A stretch of 64,000 nucleotides of DNA from an uncultured Winogradskyella sp. (GTDB lineage: Bacteria; Bacteroidota; Bacteroidia; Flavobacteriales; Flavobacteriaceae): NCBI RefSeq assembly GCF_947495255.1, contig NZ_CANLYI010000004.1, forward strand, positions 248,001-312,000, in the 5' to 3' direction. Below the pieces are notes generated by a model. That model was given only the letters and a program-made list of their open reading frames with translations. It was not told where the DNA came from and ran no database searches. Made by a program: the position numbers and the translations under genes. Shown piece by piece: positions 24,632 through 33,723 of the stretch; within the stretch, counting starts at the first letter, position 1, and each line of letters begins with the position of its first letter.

Positions 24632-25603
24632 ATGGAATTATACCCTTTAAAATTTAATCCAGTTTACAGTTATCGAATTTGGGGAGGAGACAAACTAAAA
24701 ACAGTTTTGAATAAAGATTATACGCAAGATTCTATTGGTGAATCTTGGGAAATATCTGATGTTGAAAACAATGAAACATTAGTGAGTGAAGGTCCTCTAA
24801 AAGGAAAATCGTTAAAAGAATTAATCACTGAGTTTAAAGGAGAGCTAGTTGGCGATAACGTTTATAAAACTTTTGGTAATGACTTTCCATTGTTAATTAA
24901 ATTTATAGATGCAAAAACACCACTGTCAATTCAGGTACATCCTAGTAACGAATTAGCAAAAGAGCGTCACAACTCGTTTGGAAAAAACGAAATGTGGTAC
25001 GTTATGGAAGCTGAAGAAGATGCAGAATTGATTATTGGGTTCAATAAAACTACCAATAAAGACAACTATCAAAAGCATCTTAATAATTCCACACTTCGTA
25101 ATATTTTAAATATTGAAAAAGTAGATAAAGGCGATACATTTTATATTCCCACAGGTAGAGTTCATGCTATTGGAGCAGGTGTTTTGTTGGCGGAAATTCA
25201 ACAAACCTCTGATATCACATATCGCATTTATGATTATGATAGAATAGACAAGACTACTGGAAAAAAAAGAGAATTACACACAGATTTGGCATTAAATGCT
25301 ATAGACTTTAATTTTTACGAAGATTATAGATCGAGATATTCAAAAGAGATTAATTCAGAGAATGAATTAGTGAATTCACCATATTTTAAAACCAATTTTC
25401 TTCATATTAAAGGTGAAATGTTTAGGGATTTAAAGGAGCTCGATTCTTTTGTAATTTATATATGTGTAGAAGGTATTTTACAAATGAACGATAAGAATCA
25501 AAATATAAGTCTTAAAAAAGGTGAGACGATACTGATTCCGGCAAATACGGATGGTTTAAAATTTACTTCTAAAAATGCTAATATTTTGGAGGTATTTCTA
25601 TAA
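24632..25603 (+). CDS. manA: Mannose-6-phosphate isomerase, class I
   Basis: ManA converts mannose 6-phosphate to fructose 6-phosphate. The 323 residues have the zinc-binding motif IQVHPSNELA and the Glu in GKNEMWYVMEA, then IPTGRVHAIGAGVLLAEIQQ (zinc His) and the active-site Arg in YRIYDYDR. This short form is common in Bacteroidota. Its ATG follows the glycerate kinase stop without a gap. With the glycosidase and glycerate kinase it points to mannose as the sugar released. A mannose kinase is not in the operon and must come from elsewhere. A terminator follows 46 bases after the stop. Confidence 0.92.
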   Translation: MELYPLKFNPVYSYRIWGGDKLKTVLNKDYTQDSIGESWEISDVENNETLVSEGPLKGKSLKELITEFKGELVGDNVYKTFGNDFPLLIKFIDAKTPLSIQVHPSNELAKERHNSFGKNEMWYVMEAEEDAELIIGFNKTTNKDNYQKHLNNSTLRNILNIEKVDKGDTFYIPTGRVHAIGAGVLLAEIQQTSDITYRIYDYDRIDKTTGKKRELHTDLALNAIDFNFYEDYRSRYSKEINSENELVNSPYFKTNFLHIKGEMFRDLKELDSFVIYICVEGILQMNDKNQNISLKKGETILIPANTDGLKFTSKNANILEVFL

Positions 25604-25649
25604 TTAGACTTGGTACCATATAGCTGGTATTAAAACCAAAATTATTTAA

Positions 25650-25684
25650 AAAAGACTTTAGTTTTTAGCTAAGGTCTTTTGCTT
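25650..25684 (+). terminator. Terminator of the glycosyl-glycerate operon
   Basis: AAAAGACTTTAG and CTAAGGTCTTTT (25669-25680) form a 12-base stem with one mismatch and a short loop, with a T-rich end (TTTTGCTTTT). It closes the manA operon. Confidence 0.6.
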
Positions 25685-26011
25685 TTAAAATAGGGAAGCT
25701 AAAGACTTTTATTATTATTCAAATTAAAAAATGAGAAACTTTTAGGTTTATTTTTAATGAATAGCACTGTTTAATTGTTGTTTCAAAAATCTAATCAATT
25801 AAGTGTTTTTTTATTATGTAAAATTAGAGGATGTGCGTTATACCCATTAAACATTGAGATTTAGCTGATTTATGCAACAAATGTATTAATGTTCGCATCA
25901 TTAGTTTTACTGTAAAATTTTCATTTCATATAGCTTTACTTTCACTAAGAGTTTAATCTTGTTCTCATTTAGAATTAGATTATTTTAAACCTAATTAACT
26001 AAATATTTTAT
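25685..26011. other. Intergenic stretch before the GH3 operon
   Basis: No gene is visible. TAGCTTTA, near 25930, is a 7-of-8 match to the -7 box, but the -33 element is poor and the leader would be about 75 bases. The promoter of the GH3 operon is expected in this stretch. Confidence 0.4.
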
Positions 26012-28234
26012 ATGAATTTTGTTTCTAAATATTGCAAAATAGCATCATGCCTTTCCCTAATAGTTTTACTTCTTAATTGTGAAAACAAAGACTCCAAAAA
26101 ATCAGATAGTAACGTTTCAGATTTTAATCAAATAGAAGCTAAAATAGATTCTATAATTCCATTATTAACTTTAGAAGAAAAAGTGGCTATGTGCCACGCA
26201 CAATCAAAATTTAGTACAAAAGGGGTTGAGCGTTTAGGTATACCAGAAATTTGGATGGCAGACGGACCACATGGTGTAAGAGCTGAGGTGAGTTGGGATG
26301 ATTGGGCTTATGCTGGTTGGACAAATGATTCTATTACAGCATTTCCTGCATTAACATGTTTGGCTTCAACTTTTAACCCTGAGTTAGCTAATAAATATGG
26401 TTTTAGTCTTGGAGAAGAGGCACGATATAGAAAAAAGGATATCATATTAGGACCAGGTGTAAATATTTATAGGACACCAATGAATGGTCGTAATTTTGAG
26501 TATATGGGTGAAGATCCATTTTTAACATCTACTATGGTTGTACCATATGTAAAAGGTTTACAATCTACAGGTGTTGCAGCATGTATAAAACATTTTGCAC
26601 TCAATAATCAAGAACGTTGGAGAGATAAAGTAGATGTTTATGTAAGTGATCGTGCCTTACACGAAATCTATTTACCAGCCTTTAAAGCAGTTGTTACGGA
26701 AGCAGATGTTTGGGCCATAATGGGAGCTTACAATAAGTTTAGAGGACAATATACAACGCACCACGAATTGTTAACCAAAAAGATTTTAAAAGGAGATTGG
26801 GAGTATGATGGTGTTGTTGTTAGTGATTGGAGTTCTGCCCACACTACAGATGAAGCAGCTTATTTTGGCCTAGATTTAGAAATGGGAACAGGTACAGATG
26901 GTTTAGGACTTACAACGGCTAATCATTATAGTCAATATTATTTAGCAACGCCATTTTTAGAGAAATTGAAGTCTGGTGAGATTCCTGAATCTGTGGTAGA
27001 CGAAAAAGTAAGACGTATACTAAGGCTAATGTATCGCACCAATATGAGCGAAAATCGTCCTGTTGGTCGTGCTAATACCAAAGCACACCAAGATGTTGCT
27101 AGAAAAATAGCCACAGAAGGTATTGTACTTTTAAAAAATGACAATAATTTTTTCCCTATTGAAGATAAAAAAGAATTAACCATTGCTGTAATAGGTGAAA
27201 ATGCAACACGATCTATGACTGCAGGTGGTGGATCTTCTGAATTAAAACCAAAATTTGAAATTTCACCATTACAAGGGTTACAAGAGCGTTATAAAAATGC
27301 AACGATTACGCACGCATTGGGTTATCATTCTGGTAAATCTATATATGATGAAATTGTTCCTTCTACTTATAATGCAGATTCCTTAAAGTTAGAAGCTATA
27401 CAAGTTGCTAAAGAGGCAGATATTGTATTGTTTGTTGGTGGTTTAACGAAAAGCCATTTACAAGATTGCGAAGGTGATGATAGAAGACAATACAAATTAC
27501 CATTTGGTCAAGAAGAATTATTAAGTGCGGTAAAAGCGGTTAATAAAAAGGTCGGTTTTGTATTAGTTACAGGTAATGCTGTTGAAATGGAATGGTTAAA
27601 TCAGGTCGATGGCGTTATTCAAACATGGTACTTAGGTTCTATGGCTGGCCATGCCATTGCTGATGTTATTAGTGGAGATGTTAATCCTTCTGGTAAATTA
27701 CCATTTTCATTTCCAAAAAAATTAGAAGATAATGCTGCAATGTCATTTGGAGAAACATCTTATCCTGGTGTAGATATGAAGCAAGAATATAAAGAAGATA
27801 TCTTAGTTGGTTACCGTTGGCACGATACTAAAAATATAGAATCTCAATATGCTTTTGGTTACGGAATGTCTTACACCTATTTTAAGTTTGATAACGTTTC
27901 TGTAGATAAAGAAAGCTATATAAAAGATGAAAAAATAAAGATATCATGCCAAGTTTCTAACACAGGAAATCGTGAAGGTGCAGAAGTAGTTCAGATCTAT
28001 ATTGGTAAATCCGATTCTAAAGTGAAACGTGCTCTAAAAGAACTTAAAGGGTTTTCTAAAGTTAATTTAGAACAAGGTAAATCAGAAACAATTGAAGTTT
28101 CTATTGATGTGAATAAACTTGCTTTTTATGACGAATCAATTTCAGATTGGAATTTAGAGAAGGGAGATTATAATATATACGTAGGTAACGCCTCTAATAA
28201 CATTTTTGAAACATTAAAAATTAATATAAAGTAA
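26012..28234 (+). CDS. Glycoside hydrolase family 3 lipoprotein (beta-glucosidase type)
   Basis: GH3 enzymes remove terminal beta-linked glucose or xylose by retention. The 740 residues start with a lipoprotein signal (SLIVLLLNC, lipid Cys at about 24). The barrel domain holds KHFALNNQE and the nucleophile in GVVVSDWSS (Asp272). A C-terminal alpha/beta sandwich and a fibronectin-III-like end (SYTYFKFDNVSV) complete the usual three domains. The lipid anchor places it in the periplasm or on the outer membrane. It begins a plus-strand operon with an esterase-like and a lactonase lipoprotein and a second GH3. Exact linkage cannot be told. Confidence 0.92.
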   Translation: MNFVSKYCKIASCLSLIVLLLNCENKDSKKSDSNVSDFNQIEAKIDSIIPLLTLEEKVAMCHAQSKFSTKGVERLGIPEIWMADGPHGVRAEVSWDDWAYAGWTNDSITAFPALTCLASTFNPELANKYGFSLGEEARYRKKDIILGPGVNIYRTPMNGRNFEYMGEDPFLTSTMVVPYVKGLQSTGVAACIKHFALNNQERWRDKVDVYVSDRALHEIYLPAFKAVVTEADVWAIMGAYNKFRGQYTTHHELLTKKILKGDWEYDGVVVSDWSSAHTTDEAAYFGLDLEMGTGTDGLGLTTANHYSQYYLATPFLEKLKSGEIPESVVDEKVRRILRLMYRTNMSENRPVGRANTKAHQDVARKIATEGIVLLKNDNNFFPIEDKKELTIAVIGENATRSMTAGGGSSELKPKFEISPLQGLQERYKNATITHALGYHSGKSIYDEIVPSTYNADSLKLEAIQVAKEADIVLFVGGLTKSHLQDCEGDDRRQYKLPFGQEELLSAVKAVNKKVGFVLVTGNAVEMEWLNQVDGVIQTWYLGSMAGHAIADVISGDVNPSGKLPFSFPKKLEDNAAMSFGETSYPGVDMKQEYKEDILVGYRWHDTKNIESQYAFGYGMSYTYFKFDNVSVDKESYIKDEKIKISCQVSNTGNREGAEVVQIYIGKSDSKVKRALKELKGFSKVNLEQGKSETIEVSIDVNKLAFYDESISDWNLEKGDYNIYVGNASNNIFETLKINIK

Positions 28235-28253
28235 GGTTGTGCTAAGTCTATAA

Positions 28254-29105
28254 ATGAAAATAGTTGTTATTCTTTTATTCTTATGTTTTGGTTGTAATAA
28301 CGGTTCTAATGAAACGTTGCTTACTCCTGAAAAAATAGATGAATTATTAGTAAAAAACACGTTTAAGGCGAGTAACAATTTAGAGTTGCCTTATCGTTTA
28401 TTTAGCCCATATAATCAAAGTGTTGAGAAAAAACCTCTCATTGTGTTTTTGCACGGAAGAGGAGATAGAGGAAGTGATAATAGTCCTAAGACATATCATG
28501 AGTTTGGATTTGTTACAAATCTAAACTCTCTTGTCTCAAAACAATTACAATCTAAATATCCAAGCTATATAGTAGTACCACAATGTTCTGCTAAAACTGA
28601 AAATGAAGAATGGGCAAAATGGGTTGGCAATAGTCCCGAAACTCCTTTTGATGGCTTAGGGGAAGATGGTTCATATATTTTAAATGACGAATCTTCTGCA
28701 TCTGGACAAGCGGCTTTACAGCTTATAGAAAATCTAATTGAAAATAAGAATATCGATAAAGACAGAATATATATAATAGGCTTGTCTATGGGAGGATTTG
28801 GTGTTTGGGAATTTACAGCACGAAAACCAAATTTGTTTGCAGCAGCTGTGCCAATGGCAGGTTACTCAGACCCTTTTCAAATAGAAAACATAAAGCATAT
28901 TCCCTTTTGGATTTTTCATGGAAGCACAGATAAATGGAACCCTGTAGAAGGATCAAGAACTATGTACAATTTATTATTAGAACAGGATGCAGATGTTACC
29001 TATACCGAATATAAAAACACAGGTCATGGAGACGCATTTAAAAAAGCATTTAATGAGCCAGAATTATTGTCTTGGCTTTTTTCAAAATCAAAAAACAGCA
29101 ATTAA
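28254..29105 (+). CDS. Alpha/beta-hydrolase lipoprotein (esterase / prolyl-oligopeptidase-like)
   Basis: The 283 residues begin with a short lipoprotein signal (VVILLFLCFGC). The alpha/beta-hydrolase core shows IVFLHGRGDRGSDN (oxyanion), the nucleophile elbow GLSMGGFGVWE (Ser), and candidate Asp and His in GSTDKWNPVEG and NTGHGDAF. It resembles phospholipase/carboxylesterase and PHB-depolymerase-like proteins found in sugar loci, which remove acyl groups from glycans. It lies 19 bases after the first GH3. Deacylation of the glycan is a fair inference; the real substrate is unknown. Confidence 0.82.
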   Translation: MKIVVILLFLCFGCNNGSNETLLTPEKIDELLVKNTFKASNNLELPYRLFSPYNQSVEKKPLIVFLHGRGDRGSDNSPKTYHEFGFVTNLNSLVSKQLQSKYPSYIVVPQCSAKTENEEWAKWVGNSPETPFDGLGEDGSYILNDESSASGQAALQLIENLIENKNIDKDRIYIIGLSMGGFGVWEFTARKPNLFAAAVPMAGYSDPFQIENIKHIPFWIFHGSTDKWNPVEGSRTMYNLLLEQDADVTYTEYKNTGHGDAFKKAFNEPELLSWLFSKSKNSN

Positions 29106-29116
29106 ACCATAACTTT

Positions 29117-30076
29117 ATGCTAAAATATTTTCTCTATGTTTTACTTTCCGGAACTTTATTAGGTTGTGGAGCTATGAGTGATAAAATGAATACTACAGAA
29201 GAAAACAAAGTTATTTTAGCCTACCAAACAAAAGCTGAATTAGGTGAAGGTGCTATTTGGAATTATAAAACCAAAGAGCTTTATTGGATAGATATAGAAG
29301 GTAAATCTTTAAATATTTACAACCCAAAAACTAATTTAAATAAGGTTTTAGAAACACCATCTAGAATAGGAACTGTTGTTCCAAAAAACAGCAAAGAGGC
29401 TTTAATAGCATTAGAAGATGGTATTCATACTATAGACTTAGAAACAGGGACAACTTCTATATTTTTAAACATGAAAGACGCCTTAAAAGGTAGAAGGTTA
29501 AATGATGGTAAGTGTGATCCTTCAGGCAGGTTTTGGGTAGGTTCTATGCATTTTAGTCAAACCAAAGGAGAGGCTAAACTTTTTTGTATTACTAATGAAC
29601 CTAATATTGAAACCAAAATAGATAGTGTTACTATTTCTAATGGTATTGTTTGGACAGCAGACAAAAAAACAATGTATTACATAGATACACCAACATCACA
29701 AATTAAAGCGTATGATTTTAATAATGAAACAGGTGAAATATTTAATGGAAGAGTTGCTGTTGAAATTCCTGAAAATTTAGGTTTTCCTGACGGAATGACT
29801 ATAGATGAAGAAGACATGGTTTGGGTTGGTATGTGGAATGGCAATGCCGTTATTCGCTTTAATCCAAAAACAGGAAAAGTACTTCAGCGAATTCAAGTTC
29901 CTGCTCATAACATTACATCTTGTGCCTTTGGAGGCGACAAATTAGAAACACTTTATATAACCTCAGCAAGATTAGATATGACGGAAGAAGAATTAAAACA
30001 ATACCCATTAGCAGGTTCGGTTTTTAAAGTTGTACCTGGCGTAAAAGGCGTGAACAGCACCTTTTTTAAAAATTGA
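29117..30076 (+). CDS. SMP-30/gluconolactonase-like lipoprotein
   Basis: SMP-30 proteins are six-bladed propellers that hydrolyse sugar lactones with a divalent metal. Metal-ligand regions of the family are visible: LGEGAIWN (Glu), RRLNDGKCDPSGRFWVGSM (Asn/Asp), ISNGIVW (Asn) and FPDGMTIDEED (Asp). The frame opens at 29072, but ATG 29117 gives the lipoprotein signal MLKYFLYVLLSGTLLGC and lies after the esterase stop. Extracytoplasmic location next to a gluconate-type permease suggests hydrolysis of an aldonolactone outside the inner membrane. No sugar dehydrogenase producing the lactone is in the window. Confidence 0.88.
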   Translation: MLKYFLYVLLSGTLLGCGAMSDKMNTTEENKVILAYQTKAELGEGAIWNYKTKELYWIDIEGKSLNIYNPKTNLNKVLETPSRIGTVVPKNSKEALIALEDGIHTIDLETGTTSIFLNMKDALKGRRLNDGKCDPSGRFWVGSMHFSQTKGEAKLFCITNEPNIETKIDSVTISNGIVWTADKKTMYYIDTPTSQIKAYDFNNETGEIFNGRVAVEIPENLGFPDGMTIDEEDMVWVGMWNGNAVIRFNPKTGKVLQRIQVPAHNITSCAFGGDKLETLYITSARLDMTEEELKQYPLAGSVFKVVPGVKGVNSTFFKN

Positions 30077-30103
30077 TTAACAATCCAAGTACATATATCA
30101 ACT

Positions 30104-32380
30104 ATGAAATCACCATTCAAAACCCTAACCTTATTATTCGCTTTTATTTGTTTTTCGGCATGTACTGATAAAGAAACAAAAAGCGCATCGACCTCTCAAA
30201 AGGAAGATAGAATAGAATCTCAAATTAATGAGATTTTATCTAAAATGACACTTGAAGAAAAAATTGGACAAACTAATTTAAGAGGTACTTCTAGCAGAGT
30301 AGAAGGCGAATTACCAGAAGACTTAAAAACAGCAGTAAGAAACGGACAAATAGGTGCGTTTTTAAACGTAATGAATTTAGATTACGTAAAAGAATTACAA
30401 CAAATTGCTGTTGAAGAAAGTCCAAATGGTATTCCATTAATTTTTGCAAGAGATGTGATACATGGCTTTAAAACTATTTTTCCAATTCCGTTGGGTATGG
30501 CAGCGTCTTGGGATACTGAGGTGGCAAGGAAATCTTCAGAAATAGCAGCTTTTGAAGCAAGTTCTGCTGGTATTAGATGGACATTTGCACCAATGTTAGA
30601 TATTGCTAGAGATAGTCGTTGGGGACGCATAGCAGAATCACCAGGAGAGGACCCTTATTTAGCTTCTGTTTTAGGTAAAGCTTACGTAGAAGGTTTTCAA
30701 AGTGACGATTTAACCAATCCTACAACAATGGCTGCTTGTGCTAAACATTATATTGGTTATGGCGCAGCAATTGGAGGTAGAGATTATAACACCGTAAATT
30801 TATCGGAGCCTTTATTAAGAAACGTGTATTTACCTCCTTTTAGGTCAGCCTTAGATGCAGGTGCAGCAACCGTAATGAGTTCTTTTAATGAAATTAATGG
30901 TATACCAGCAACAGGAAATGAGTATTTATTAAAAGATGTTTTAAGAAACGAACTAAATTTTGATGGTTTTGTGGTGAGCGATTGGGATTCTACAAAAGAA
31001 ATGATTGCACATGGCTATGCAAGAGATGATAAACATGCAGCAGAATTATCGGCTAATGCAGGTTTAGACATGGAAATGAGTAGCACAGTTTATGAGAATC
31101 ATTTAAAAGAGCTAATTGATGAAGGAAAAATTTCAGAAGACCAATTAGATGAATTTGTAAAAAATATACTTCGAATTAAATTACGATTAAATCTTTTTGA
31201 AAATCCATATCTTCCAGAAGATCATACAGGTAATTTATATGCAGAAGCACATTTAAAAGAAGCTAAAAAAGCAGCTATTAAAAGTGCGGTTTTACTTAAA
31301 AACGAATCCGTATTGCCATTGTCTAAAAACACAAAAGTTGCTGTTATTGGCCCATTAGCAAACAAACCACATGAGCAGTTAGGTACATGGACTTTTGATG
31401 GTGATAAAACACATACAGTAACACCTGTTGATGCATTTAAAAAAGCAGAAGTTAATTTTCAATTTGTAGAAGGCTTAACGTATAGTAGAGATAAAAGTAC
31501 TAACGGTTTTAATGAGGCAGTTAAAGCAGCGAAAAATTCAGATGTTATTTTGTTTTTTGGTGGTGAAGAAGCTATTCTATCTGGAGAAGCGCACAGTAGA
31601 GCAAATATAGATTTACCAGGTGCTCAAATAGAATTATTAAAAGCCTTAGCTAAAACGGGGAAACCGATTGTACTCGTTATTATGGCAGGTAGACCAATAA
31701 CAATTACCAATGTAATTAATGATGTAGATGCTGTATTAATGGCTTGGCATCCTGGTACAATGGGAGGAGAGGCTCTACATGATGTAATTTTTGGGTTGAG
31801 TCAACCAGAGGGACGATTGCCAGTTTCATGGCCAAAAGATGCCGGACAATTACCATATTTCTATAACCATAAAAACACAGGTAGACCAGCAGAAGTAGAT
31901 CAGTTTGTGCAAATGGATAGTATTCCTATTGCTGTTTGGCAGAGTTCTCTAGGTAATGATTCTCATTATTTAGATATTGGTTATACACCTCATTTTCCAT
32001 TTGGTTATGGTTTGTCTTATACCAATTTTAAATATGAAGATGTTTCTGTTTCTAAAGACACAATTAGCTTTAATGAAGATATTACGGTGAAAGCCTATGT
32101 TAAAAACACTGGTAAAACGTCAGGCAAAGAACTTGTTCAACTTTATATCCAAGATGTTGTAGGTAGTATTACTAGACCAATTAGAGAACTAAAAGGATTT
32201 GAGCATGTTTACTTAAAACCAGGAGAGATTAAAGAAGTCTCATTTACTATTAATTCAGACGATTTAAAGTTTACCAATTCTAAACTGATAAACGATGCAG
32301 AAGAAGGAGCATTCAATGTTTGGATAGCACCAAATGCAGCCTCAGGTTTAAAAACATCATTCTATTTGAAAAAAGAGTAA
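30104..32380 (+). CDS. Glycoside hydrolase family 3 lipoprotein (BglX-like beta-glucosidase)
   Basis: This 758-residue GH3 enzyme has a lipoprotein signal (LLFAFICFSAC). The N-terminal domain starts with MTLEEKIGQTNLRG and holds IPLIFARDVIHGFKTIFPIP and KHYIGYGAAIGGRDYN, a pattern of periplasmic BglX beta-glucosidases; the nucleophile is Asp293 in GFVVSDWDS. The C-terminal domain ends with a fibronectin-III-like fold (SYTNFKYEDVSV). It differs strongly from the GH3 at 26012, so the pair probably splits different linkages or chain lengths. The permease gene overlaps its stop by one base (TAATG). Confidence 0.92.
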   Translation: MKSPFKTLTLLFAFICFSACTDKETKSASTSQKEDRIESQINEILSKMTLEEKIGQTNLRGTSSRVEGELPEDLKTAVRNGQIGAFLNVMNLDYVKELQQIAVEESPNGIPLIFARDVIHGFKTIFPIPLGMAASWDTEVARKSSEIAAFEASSAGIRWTFAPMLDIARDSRWGRIAESPGEDPYLASVLGKAYVEGFQSDDLTNPTTMAACAKHYIGYGAAIGGRDYNTVNLSEPLLRNVYLPPFRSALDAGAATVMSSFNEINGIPATGNEYLLKDVLRNELNFDGFVVSDWDSTKEMIAHGYARDDKHAAELSANAGLDMEMSSTVYENHLKELIDEGKISEDQLDEFVKNILRIKLRLNLFENPYLPEDHTGNLYAEAHLKEAKKAAIKSAVLLKNESVLPLSKNTKVAVIGPLANKPHEQLGTWTFDGDKTHTVTPVDAFKKAEVNFQFVEGLTYSRDKSTNGFNEAVKAAKNSDVILFFGGEEAILSGEAHSRANIDLPGAQIELLKALAKTGKPIVLVIMAGRPITITNVINDVDAVLMAWHPGTMGGEALHDVIFGLSQPEGRLPVSWPKDAGQLPYFYNHKNTGRPAEVDQFVQMDSIPIAVWQSSLGNDSHYLDIGYTPHFPFGYGLSYTNFKYEDVSVSKDTISFNEDITVKAYVKNTGKTSGKELVQLYIQDVVGSITRPIRELKGFEHVYLKPGEIKEVSFTINSDDLKFTNSKLINDAEEGAFNVWIAPNAASGLKTSFYLKKE

Positions 32381-33723
32381 TGATAGATTACACTCTTATT
32401 ACTGCAGTGATTGCTGGTATTGCCATTTTATTGGTGCTTATCCTTAAGTTTAAAATTCAAGCGTTTATATCATTGTTAATAGCGAGTATTACTGTTGGTA
32501 TACTTGCCGGAATGCCTCCTGGAGATATCATCTCTACCATGAAACAAGGTATGGGTAACACTTTGGGTTTTGTTGCTGTTGTGGTAGGTTTAGGTGCAAT
32601 GTTTGGTGCAATTTTAGAACATTCTGGTGGTGCAAAAGCTTTAGCCACCTATTTATTAAAAACTTTTGGTGAAAAAAATGCTTCTTGGGCGATGGTAATT
32701 ACTGGGTTTTTTATAGCCATACCAGTGTTTTTCGACGTTGCTTTTATAATTATAGTTCCAATTTTATATTCACTTCAACGTAAAACAAAAAAGTCGTTAC
32801 TCTTATATGCCATTCCGTTGTTGGCTGGTTTAGCAATTACCCATTCGTTTATTCCGCCTACACCAGGACCTGTTGCTGTGGCAGATATTTTGAATGCAGA
32901 TTTAGGTTGGGTAATTTTATTTGGTTTTATCGTTGGTTTGCCAACAGCTGTGGTTTGTGGTCCATTATTTGGAAAATATATTGCCAAGAAAATTTTTGTT
33001 GAAGCTCCAGAGCTAGAGGCAGAAGCTTTGTTGGTAGAAAACTATCCTTCGGTTAGATTGATAATGGGAATTATTGGAATTCCGATATTACTAATCGTTG
33101 GTAATACAGTTTTAAACAGTGCTTTATTTGATAAAGGTACAATTTCTCAAGATTTAAAAGAATGGTTAGGTATGATAGGTCATCCGTTTTCTGCCTTAAT
33201 TATAGCTAATTTAATTGCATGGTATTTTTTAGGTATTAAACGAAATTTCACAAAAGAAAAACTACTAGATATTACAACTAAATCTATGGGACCTGCAGGT
33301 ATCATTATTCTTTTAACAGGTGCAGGTGGTGTTTTTAAACAAGTGTTAGTTAATACAGGTACAGGTGAAATGCTAGCCAACTACTTTGCAGACAAAGGTG
33401 TGAGTATTATATTGTTTGCATTTTTAGCTGCTGTAATTGTGCGTGTTTTACAAGGGTCTGCAACAGTTGCTATGATAACAGCAGCAGGTATTACAGCGCC
33501 ACTTTTGGCAATAGGTATATCTGAAATAGATAAAGCTTTATTGGTTATTGCAATAGCATCTGGTGCATCGATTGCATCTCATGTTAACGACAGTGGGTTT
33601 TGGTTAGTAAGTAAATATTTAGGCTTAAACGAAAAACAAACTTTTAAAAGCTGGACAGCAATGACAACCTTACTTGCCTTAACTAGTTTTAGTGTTGTAA
33701 TTGTGTTATCAATTATATTTTAA
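32380..33723 (+). CDS. GntP-family gluconate:H+ symporter
   Basis: The 447-residue membrane protein has about 12-14 transmembrane segments and GntP family signatures (IALL-rich start; IPVFFDVAFIIIVPILYSLQ; THSFIPPTPGPVAVADIL; SHVNDSGFW). The family imports gluconate, other aldonates and, in some members, glycerate-like acids. The open frame extends upstream, but ATG 32380 overlaps the GH3 stop as TAATG and gives the correct first helix. With the lactonase lipoprotein it suggests a route in which an aldonate made in the periplasm is imported. It ends in a 4-base overlap with the convergent VCBS gene. Confidence 0.9.
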   Translation: MIDYTLITAVIAGIAILLVLILKFKIQAFISLLIASITVGILAGMPPGDIISTMKQGMGNTLGFVAVVVGLGAMFGAILEHSGGAKALATYLLKTFGEKNASWAMVITGFFIAIPVFFDVAFIIIVPILYSLQRKTKKSLLLYAIPLLAGLAITHSFIPPTPGPVAVADILNADLGWVILFGFIVGLPTAVVCGPLFGKYIAKKIFVEAPELEAEALLVENYPSVRLIMGIIGIPILLIVGNTVLNSALFDKGTISQDLKEWLGMIGHPFSALIIANLIAWYFLGIKRNFTKEKLLDITTKSMGPAGIIILLTGAGGVFKQVLVNTGTGEMLANYFADKGVSIILFAFLAAVIVRVLQGSATVAMITAAGITAPLLAIGISEIDKALLVIAIASGASIASHVNDSGFWLVSKYLGLNEKQTFKSWTAMTTLLALTSFSVVIVLSIIF

